From contig CAYORU010000043.1 in assembly GCA_964406445.1 (NCBI GenBank), forward strand, positions 1 to 27,071: a stretch of DNA of 27,071 bases, read 5' to 3'. This document shows, piece after piece, positions 21,490-27,071 of the stretch (within the stretch, counting starts at the first letter, position 1; the number at the start of each line of letters is the position of its first letter). This DNA is from SG8-30 sp964406445 (GTDB taxonomy: Bacteria > Pseudomonadota > Gammaproteobacteria > Steroidobacterales > Steroidobacteraceae). Both the position numbers and the translations under genes were made by a program. The notes under the pieces were generated by a model, which was given only the letters and a program-made list of their open reading frames with translations, was not told the DNA's origin and ran no database searches.

Positions 21490-21749
21490 CCAGGCTCCGG
21501 GAAGGACTGTGTGGCCGCCGAGTGCAAGGACTGTGACGCAGGTCGACCGGCAGGCCGGCGGCAGGCGACATAGTACACGGCGTGCGCGTGCCCGCCGGCG
21601 GGCCTCCGCCACCCTCCGGGGGCGGTCGGGGCGGCTCGTCAGGGCGGCGCCGATATGTTAAAAGTCAGTCGCTGCGGCGACGTGTCCGGATGGCCCTTCC
21701 CGGCGTGGCTGGCGGGTGCCGCCGGGTCGCCCGCGCCGGAGGTCCCTCG

Positions 21750-22175
21750 ATGGATAGTGCAGCCGCCAGCAGTCCCGCCGCTTCCCGCAGCGCCGCGTCG
21801 CGCCTGCAGGGGTTGAAGGTGCTGGTGATCGACGACAGCAAGACGATCCGCCGGACGGCGGAGACGCTGCTGGCCAAGGAGGGTTGCGAGGTCTACACGG
21901 CGGTCGACGGCTTCGACGCGCTGTCCAAGATCGCGGACCATCAGCCGGACATCGTTTTCGTGGACATCATGATGCCGCGCCTCGACGGCTACCAGACCTG
22001 TTCATTGATCAAGCACAACAAGGTCTTCCGTTCGATCCCGGTGATCATGCTTTCGAGCAAGGACGGGCTTTTCGACCGGGCGCGCGGGCGCATCGTCGGT
22101 TCGGAGCATTACCTGACCAAGCCCTTCACCCGCGACGAACTGCTGACCGCCATCGAGCAGCACGTCTCGCGTTGA
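21750..22175 (+). CDS. pilG: Twitching motility response regulator PilG
   Basis: A 141-aa single-domain CheY-like receiver. After a Ser/Ala-rich extension of about 20 residues it reads LKVLVIDDSKTIRRTAETLL, with phosphoacceptor Asp72 in FVDIMMPRLDGYQT and Lys124 in LTKPF. The match to P. aeruginosa PilG is very close (SSKDGLFDRARGRIVGSEHYLTKPF). Phosphorylated by ChpA, PilG promotes pilus extension and, in P. aeruginosa, raises cAMP via CyaB. The start at ATG 21750 follows GGAGG (21738-21742). It is the first gene of the Pil-Chp operon. TATGTT (21654-21659) is a weak -10 candidate in the 260-bp divergent gap. Confidence 0.96.
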   Translation: MDSAAASSPAASRSAASRLQGLKVLVIDDSKTIRRTAETLLAKEGCEVYTAVDGFDALSKIADHQPDIVFVDIMMPRLDGYQTCSLIKHNKVFRSIPVIMLSSKDGLFDRARGRIVGSEHYLTKPFTRDELLTAIEQHVSR

Positions 22176-22194
22176 AGGGCCAGCGGAGCACGCC

Positions 22195-22563
22195 ATGGCG
22201 CTGATCCTGATCGTCGACGACTCGCCGACCGAGGTCTTCCAGATGCGCAGGGCGCTCGAGCAGGGCGGGTTCCGCATCGAGGCGGCCAACGACGGTGCCG
22301 AGGCGCTGCGCAAGGCCCGCGAGATGCGCCCCGACCTGATCCTGATGGACATCGTGATGCCTGGCATGGACGGCTTCCGCGCCACGCGGGCGCTGGCGAA
22401 CGACCCGGACACCCGGGGCATTCCGGTGATCATGGTGTCCAGCAAGGCCCAGGAGAGCGATCGCGTCTGGGGCATGCGCCAGGGCGCCGTGGACTACCTG
22501 GTGAAGCCGGTGACGCCGGCGCAGCTGGTGGAGAAGGCGCAGGCGGCGTTGCTGGCGGGCTGA
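22195..22563 (+). CDS. pilH: Twitching motility response regulator PilH
   Basis: A 122-aa CheY-like receiver. The acidic pocket is Asp8/Asp9, the phosphoacceptor Asp52 in LMDIVMPGMDG, and Lys104 sits in YLVKPVTP. It closely follows PilH (VSSKAQESDRVWGMRQGAVDYLVKP). In P. aeruginosa PilH opposes PilG, probably as a phosphate sink, and favours retraction. It starts 19 bp after pilG with GGAG upstream and ends 4 bp before pilI. Confidence 0.96.
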   Translation: MALILIVDDSPTEVFQMRRALEQGGFRIEAANDGAEALRKAREMRPDLILMDIVMPGMDGFRATRALANDPDTRGIPVIMVSSKAQESDRVWGMRQGAVDYLVKPVTPAQLVEKAQAALLAG

Positions 22564-22567
22564 CGCC

Positions 22568-23125
22568 ATGGAGCCGGCGGTCAGCCTGAGGTCGCTGCGG
22601 GACCGTCCGTTCGAGCTGCTGCAGGAGCTCGAGAGGCGGGCCAAGGCCGCGGCCCTGGGCGCGCAATCGGGCGCGTCCCAGCAGTGGATCGGGGTGGCGT
22701 TCCGCATGGGAGGCGAGACGTTCCTGGTGGCGCGCGACGAGGCGCGGGAGATCATGGGCTTGCCGGCGAACATCACCCGCGTGCCCGGGGCGCGCGGCTG
22801 GATCCGCGGCCTCGCCAACGTCCGCGGGCAGCTGCTTCCGATCATCGACCTGAAGCGCTACCTGGGCAGCGGCGAGACCCAGGACGGGCGCAACGCCCGC
22901 GTCATCGTCGTCAATCACCGCGAGGTGCCGGCGGGGCTCGTGGTGGACGAGGTGCTGGGCTTCCGCCGCTTCAACGAGCAGGAGTTTCATCGAGAGCCAC
23001 CGCCGACGCTGATCCGCTGCGAGAGCTACCTCGCCGGATCGTTCCGCCGGGGCTCGGAGGGCTGGCCGGTGTTCAGCCTGAGGAAGCTGGTCGAGAGTCC
23101 CGCGTTCCTGCAGGGCTCCAACTGA
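22568..23125 (+). CDS. pilI: CheW-like adaptor PilI
   Basis: A 185-aa CheW-domain protein coupling the PilJ receptor to the ChpA kinase at the membrane. The N-terminal SLRDRPFELLQELERRAKAA is the PilI-specific helix. The CheW fold follows (about 38-180), with FRMGGETFLVARDEAREIMG, GWIRGLANVRGQLLPIIDLK and GLVVDEVLGFRRF. Length matches P. aeruginosa PilI (178 aa). It starts 4 bp after pilH and ends 19 bp before pilJ. Confidence 0.95.
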   Translation: MEPAVSLRSLRDRPFELLQELERRAKAAALGAQSGASQQWIGVAFRMGGETFLVARDEAREIMGLPANITRVPGARGWIRGLANVRGQLLPIIDLKRYLGSGETQDGRNARVIVVNHREVPAGLVVDEVLGFRRFNEQEFHREPPPTLIRCESYLAGSFRRGSEGWPVFSLRKLVESPAFLQGSN

Positions 23126-23144
23126 TGGAAGGGCGCACCGAGTG

Positions 23145-25238
23145 ATGGCGCAAATGCCGAAGGCGGAAATCGGGCGATGGGCGGTGTCCTTGCCGGCCCT
23201 GCTCGGGGGCGCCCTCGCGCTGCTCGTCGTGGCCGCCGGACTGCTGTTCGTCTCGGCGCGGCTGCAGGCCGGGCAGCAGGAGTACCTGCGCCACGTCGCG
23301 GAGCTGACCCGCATCAGCGCCTCGCTGCCGGGCGAGGCGATCCAGGTGGTGCGCGGCGACACCGCGGCGATCGCGCTGTTCGAGGAATCGCAGGCGGTCC
23401 TGCGCGGCGTCCTCGACGAGTCCGAGGACGGCCGCGGGCCGTTCGAGGCGCTCTCCAGCGAGAGCTCGCGGCGTTTCGCCGGCAATGCCGAGATCGGCCG
23501 GCTGCTCGAGGCCACCGAGGCCGTGCTGGCGGGCCGCGAGGCCGCGGGTGGCGTGGCCTCGGCGGCGGCCGAGGCGCGGACCGCGCTCGGGCGCGTGCTC
23601 GCCGCCACGGGCGACGCGGTCTCGGCGCCCGGCGGTGCCGACGCGCTGCGCGCACTGCCGCGCTTCGAGGCCGCGGCGCAGCGCCTCGGCGAGGACCTGC
23701 AGACGCTCGGGGCGGGCAGCGGCGACGCCGCCGCGCTCGCCGCGCGGATCAACGAGGGCGCCGCGACGCTCGACCAGTTCCTGGCGGGCCTCGCCGGGGA
23801 GGACTCGGGCGCCGGCGTGCCGGCACTGTCGGGCCAGGCGGCCGCGCAGCTCGCGGCCGCGCGGCTCGCCCAGCTCGACCTCGAGCAGCGGCTGCGCGCG
23901 GCGCTGGAGAAGGCCGAGCGCGCCGCGGCGGCCCAGGGCGCCGCGGCGGGCATCTCGGACCTGGCGCGGGCGGTGGCCGCGGGGCTCGGCCGGCCGGCCG
24001 CCGGCGGCGGCGTGAAGCGGGTGCTGTCCGGGCCCTATCCGGCGCTCGCCGCCGTCGTGCTGGCCATCCTCGTGCTCGCGCTCGCGCTGGCGGCGTGGCT
24101 GTCCGGCGCGAGCGGGCGCAAGGCCGCCGAGACGCAGGCCAGGCAGAGCCAGCGCAACCAGGAGGCGATCCTGAGGCTCCTCGACGAGATGTCCTCGCTC
24201 GCCGACGGCGACCTCACGGTGCAGGCCACGGTGACCGACGACATCACCGGCGCCATCGCCGACTCGATCAACTACGCGATCGAGGCCCTGCGCGAGCTGG
24301 TCGTGACGATCAACGACACGGCGATGCAGCTCGACACCGCCGCCCGCCAGACGCAGGCCGCGGCCGGGCACCTGGCCAAGGCGAGCGTCGCCGAGTCGCG
24401 GCAGGTGGCCGCCGCGACCGACGCAGTCAGCGCGATGGCGAGCTCCATCGAGGAAGTGTCCGGCAACGCCGAGCGCTGCTCGGACGTGGCGCGCCACGCG
24501 GTCGACGTCTCCCACAAGGGCGGCGACGCCGTGCGCCGCACGATCGACGGCATGAACGCGATCCGCGAGAACATCCAGGACACCAGCAAGCGCATCAAGC
24601 GGCTCGGCGAGAGCTCGCAGGAGATCGGCAACATCGTCGAGCTGATCAACGACATCGCCGAGCAGACCAACATCCTCGCGCTCAACGCCTCGATCCAGGC
24701 GTCCATGGCCGGCGAGTCCGGGCGCGGCTTCGCGGTCGTCGCCGACGAGGTGCAGCGCCTGGCCGAGCGCGCCGGCCACGCCACCCGCCAGATCGAGGTG
24801 CTGGTCCGCACCATCCAGAGCGACACCAACGAGGCGGTGGTCTCCATGGAGCGCACCACCACCGACGTGGTGGGCGGCGCGCTGCTCGCCGAGAACGCGG
24901 GCGCCGCGCTCGGCGAGATCGAGGACGTCTCCAACCAGATCGCCCAGCTGGTGCAGAACATCTCCGGCAGCGCGCGCCAGCAGGCGGCGACCTCGCAGCA
25001 CATCTCGCGCACGATGCAGGTCCTGCGCGAGATCAGCCAGCAGTCCGCCGACAATACCCGGGCGACCTCGAACGCGATCGGCCGGCTCGCCGAGATGTCG
25101 ACGCTTCTGCGCAAGTCGGTGAGCGGCTTCCGCCTGCCCCAGGAAACGCCACGCGCAGCCACGACCCGGGCGGCCGCGGCCGGCGCGCCCGCGCTGCCGC
25201 AGACGCCGCCGCGCCGGGTGGGTGGGGCGGGAGGCTGA
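23145..25238 (+). CDS. pilJ: Methyl-accepting chemotaxis receptor PilJ
   Basis: A 697-aa inner-membrane receptor of the Pil-Chp system. TM1 (about 12-38) and TM2 (about 298-322) bracket a mostly helical, Ala/Glu-rich periplasmic domain, the expected PilJ-type sensor for the pilus or surface contact. A HAMP-like segment follows TM2, then a long cytoplasmic coiled coil whose hairpin tip (about 496-560) contains ELINDIAEQTNILALNASIQ and GRGFAVVADEVQRLAERAG, the kinase-contact region. The ATG at 23145 is preferred; a GTG one codon earlier and an ATG at 23154 are alternatives. It ends 6 bp before chpA. Length is near the 682 aa of P. aeruginosa PilJ. Confidence 0.95.
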   Translation: MAQMPKAEIGRWAVSLPALLGGALALLVVAAGLLFVSARLQAGQQEYLRHVAELTRISASLPGEAIQVVRGDTAAIALFEESQAVLRGVLDESEDGRGPFEALSSESSRRFAGNAEIGRLLEATEAVLAGREAAGGVASAAAEARTALGRVLAATGDAVSAPGGADALRALPRFEAAAQRLGEDLQTLGAGSGDAAALAARINEGAATLDQFLAGLAGEDSGAGVPALSGQAAAQLAAARLAQLDLEQRLRAALEKAERAAAAQGAAAGISDLARAVAAGLGRPAAGGGVKRVLSGPYPALAAVVLAILVLALALAAWLSGASGRKAAETQARQSQRNQEAILRLLDEMSSLADGDLTVQATVTDDITGAIADSINYAIEALRELVVTINDTAMQLDTAARQTQAAAGHLAKASVAESRQVAAATDAVSAMASSIEEVSGNAERCSDVARHAVDVSHKGGDAVRRTIDGMNAIRENIQDTSKRIKRLGESSQEIGNIVELINDIAEQTNILALNASIQASMAGESGRGFAVVADEVQRLAERAGHATRQIEVLVRTIQSDTNEAVVSMERTTTDVVGGALLAENAGAALGEIEDVSNQIAQLVQNISGSARQQAATSQHISRTMQVLREISQQSADNTRATSNAIGRLAEMSTLLRKSVSGFRLPQETPRAATTRAAAAGAPALPQTPPRRVGGAGG

Positions 25239-25244
25239 CCCGGC

Positions 25245-27071
25245 GTGGCGGAGCTCCACGAGGTCAACGCCCGCGCGCTGGACGCCGTCGCGCGCGAACT
25301 CGCCTCGGTGCTGGCAGAGGCGCGCGCCGCGCTCGAGCGGGCCGGCGAGACGCCCGACGACGATGCGCCGCTCGCCGCCTTCGCGGAGGCGATGCACTCG
25401 GCCCGCGGCGTGCTTCGCGTAATCGAGATCTACGGCGCCGCGCTGCTCGCCGAGGAGATGGAGCAGGCGGCGCGCGCGCTGGCGCGCACCGGCGACCCGC
25501 GCCAGCGGGCCGACGGGCTCGACGGGCTGATGCGCGCGGTCGTGCAGCTGCCTGCTTACGTCGAGCGCGTGCTCGGCGGTGGCCGCGACATGGCGCTGGT
25601 GCTGCTGCCCCTCCTGAACGACCTGCGGGCGGTGCGCGGCGCCGCGCTGCTGTCCGAAGGCACCCTGCTCTCGCTGAACCTGACTTCCGAGAAGACGCCG
25701 GACGGCCGGGACGCCGCGGGCGAGCCGTCGCTCACGGTCGCGCAGTGGGCGAGGCGGCTTCGGCCGCGCTTCCAGGTCGGCCTGCTCGGCCTCATCCGTG
25801 GAGGCCGCGACCCCGAGGCGCTCCCGGCCCTCAAGGAGGTGGCCAGCCGCCTCGAGGCGGCCGCGTCCACGCGGGCGCTGTACCAGCTGTGGTGGGTCGT
25901 CGGCGCGATCCTCGAGGCGATCACGGACGAGGGGCTCGAGGAGAGCGTCACGCTCAAGCGCCTGCTCGGGCATGCTGACCGCGAGCTGCGCCGGCTGTAC
26001 GAGGTCGGCGAGGAACGATACGCCGCGCAGCCGCCGCTCGAGCTGCTGAACAACCTGCTCTATTACGTCGCCCGCGCGCGCAGCGGCGGGCCGCGCATCA
26101 CCGCGGTGCGCGAGTCCTTCCGCCTCGACGAGCTGCTGCCGGTGGACGACAGCGTCGAGCAGGAGCGGGAGTCGCTCTCGGCGCCGTCGGTCAAGCTGAT
26201 GCACACGGTCGCGGCGGCCATCAGGGAAGACCTCGGGCGGGTCAAGGACGCGCTCGACCTGTTCACCCGCAAGGGCGGTCAGCCCGAGGAACTCGGCCCG
26301 CAGGTCGAGATGCTGAAGAAGATCGGCGACACGCTCGCCGTGCTCGGCCTGGGCTCGCTGCGCGAGCAGGTCCAGTCGGAGCTCGTACGGCTCGGCGACA
26401 TCGTCGGCCGGCGCGCGGCGCCCGACTCGGACTCGCTGATCGGCATCGCGACGGTGCTCATCAACGTCGAGGACAATCTCGACGAGTCGCTGGTGCGGCT
26501 GATCATGCCGCCGGGCGCGCCGGTGCCCGAGCTCTCGCAGGACCCGGAGTTCCGCCAGGTCGCGGAGGCGGTGCTGCGCGAGTGCAGCGTCAACCTCGCC
26601 CGGATCAAGGAGCTCGTCACCCAGGCGCTCGAGCCCGGCGCCGATGCGGTCGGTCTCGACTCCGTCCAGCCGCTGGCGCGAGGCGTCGCGGCCGGGCTGC
26701 TGATGCTCGGCAAGTCGCGCGCGACCGACCTGATGACCCGCATCGGCCGGGCCGTGTCGGCGACGCTGCCGGTGCGCGGCGCGCGGCCCGATCCGGCGAC
26801 GGTGGACCGGCTCGCCGACGCGATCGTGAGCGTCGAGTACTACATGGAGACCCTGCAGGCCGGCCGGGCCGACCCGTGGTACATGCTCGACAACGCGGAG
26901 CGCTGCCTCGCCGCCGTCGACGCCGGCCAGGCCACGGGCGCAAGGGCCGCGCCCGCCGGCGCCGCGGCGGCGCCCGACTCGCCGCCGGCGCTGGCGTCCG
27001 GGGCGCCGGCCGGCCAGTCGACACGAACCGAGGCGCCGGAAGTCGTCGAGGCGCCCGAGGCGGTGCCGCCG
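25245..27071 (+). CDS. chpA: Chemotaxis hybrid histidine kinase ChpA, N-terminal part (runs off window)
   Basis: The GTG at 25245 follows GGGAGG (25229-25234), and the frame stays open to the last base (609 codons, no stop). The first about 560 residues match the FimL-like N-terminal region of P. aeruginosa ChpA: IYGAALLAEEMEQAARAL, VLLPLLNDLRAVRGAALLSE, then IVSVEYYMETLQAGRADPWYMLDNAERC near 520-550. His51 in MHSARGVL lies where an Hpt domain has its His, but the surrounding motif is degenerate. The sequence ends in a Pro/Ala linker before the Hpt, CheA-kinase and receiver modules expected of the full protein (over 2,000 aa in P. aeruginosa). ChpA phosphorylates PilG and PilH. Confidence 0.93.
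   Translation, partial: MAELHEVNARALDAVARELASVLAEARAALERAGETPDDDAPLAAFAEAMHSARGVLRVIEIYGAALLAEEMEQAARALARTGDPRQRADGLDGLMRAVVQLPAYVERVLGGGRDMALVLLPLLNDLRAVRGAALLSEGTLLSLNLTSEKTPDGRDAAGEPSLTVAQWARRLRPRFQVGLLGLIRGGRDPEALPALKEVASRLEAAASTRALYQLWWVVGAILEAITDEGLEESVTLKRLLGHADRELRRLYEVGEERYAAQPPLELLNNLLYYVARARSGGPRITAVRESFRLDELLPVDDSVEQERESLSAPSVKLMHTVAAAIREDLGRVKDALDLFTRKGGQPEELGPQVEMLKKIGDTLAVLGLGSLREQVQSELVRLGDIVGRRAAPDSDSLIGIATVLINVEDNLDESLVRLIMPPGAPVPELSQDPEFRQVAEAVLRECSVNLARIKELVTQALEPGADAVGLDSVQPLARGVAAGLLMLGKSRATDLMTRIGRAVSATLPVRGARPDPATVDRLADAIVSVEYYMETLQAGRADPWYMLDNAERCLAAVDAGQATGARAAPAGAAAAPDSPPALASGAPAGQSTRTEAPEVVEAPEAVPP

Noticed and set aside
23073..26204. A 1,043-codon minus-strand open frame opposite pilJ and chpA
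   Set aside because: It is fully antisense to two well-recognised genes. The composition is His/Arg/Leu/Val-rich and no motif is seen.

Overview
The window is about 27 kb of very GC-rich (roughly 70%) chromosomal DNA. It is densely coding, with many 1-4 bp gene overlaps. Gene content and order point to a gammaproteobacterium: proC-yggT, yggS, pilT-pilU, pyrB-ruvX-yqgE, tonB-gshB and pilGHIJ-chpA sit in nearly the order known from Pseudomonas aeruginosa (about PA0388 to PA0413). The species cannot be named from sequence alone. Differences from Pseudomonas include a PyrK-type protein after pyrB, no pyrR or pyrC', and a third PilT-family ATPase. These suggest a deeper-branching high-GC lineage such as a Steroidobacter-, Xanthomonas- or Chromatiales-like group (inference).

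Layout. 1-1991: a Ser/Thr kinase gene with a Calx-beta-like C-terminus lies between two identical 54-bp copies of a terminator-containing sequence. 2000-4405: a small lipoprotein, an L,D-transpeptidase and the nucleotide nucleosidase PpnN. 4406-5732: two candidate small ORFs converge on an orphan ParA ATPase gene, which is divergent from htpG; a sigma-32-like promoter lies in the divergent gap. 5733-9235: htpG, msrB, an exported FKBP isomerase and an alpha/beta hydrolase. 9224-9338: an inverted repeat built from GATCACC heptamers, then the terminator of an HU gene. 9374-12371 (minus strand): HU, and an operon of yggS, proC, yggT and a DUF4426-like lipoprotein. 12394-15837: pilT, pilU and a second pilU-like gene. 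15838-16640: a scar region with an 18-bp perfect inverted repeat and a frameshifted ORF6N gene. 16640-19576 (minus): yqgE, ruvX, pyrB and a pyrK-like gene. 19596-21489 (minus): gshB and a TonB-family gene. 21750-27071: the Pil-Chp chemosensory operon pilG, pilH, pilI, pilJ and the 5' part of chpA, which runs off the window.

How it fits together. The main theme is twitching motility and surface sensing: PilT/PilU-type ATPases retract type IV pili, and the Pil-Chp array (PilJ receptor, PilI adaptor, ChpA kinase, PilG and PilH regulators) controls the pilus motors. The rest is housekeeping: proteostasis (HtpG, MsrB, FKBP), nucleotide metabolism (PpnN, PyrB, PyrK), proline and PLP homeostasis (ProC, YggS), glutathione (GshB) and DNA architecture (HU).

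Four genes have a -10-like hexamer 6-8 nt before the start codon and no Shine-Dalgarno, so leaderless transcripts are predicted. No tRNA, rRNA, CRISPR array or intact insertion sequence was seen. No gene-free gap exceeds 300 bp. I found no clear candidate for a wholly new system. The best leads are the repeat-flanked kinase cassette, the triple retraction-ATPase operon, the PyrK replacement and the small ORFs converging on parA.
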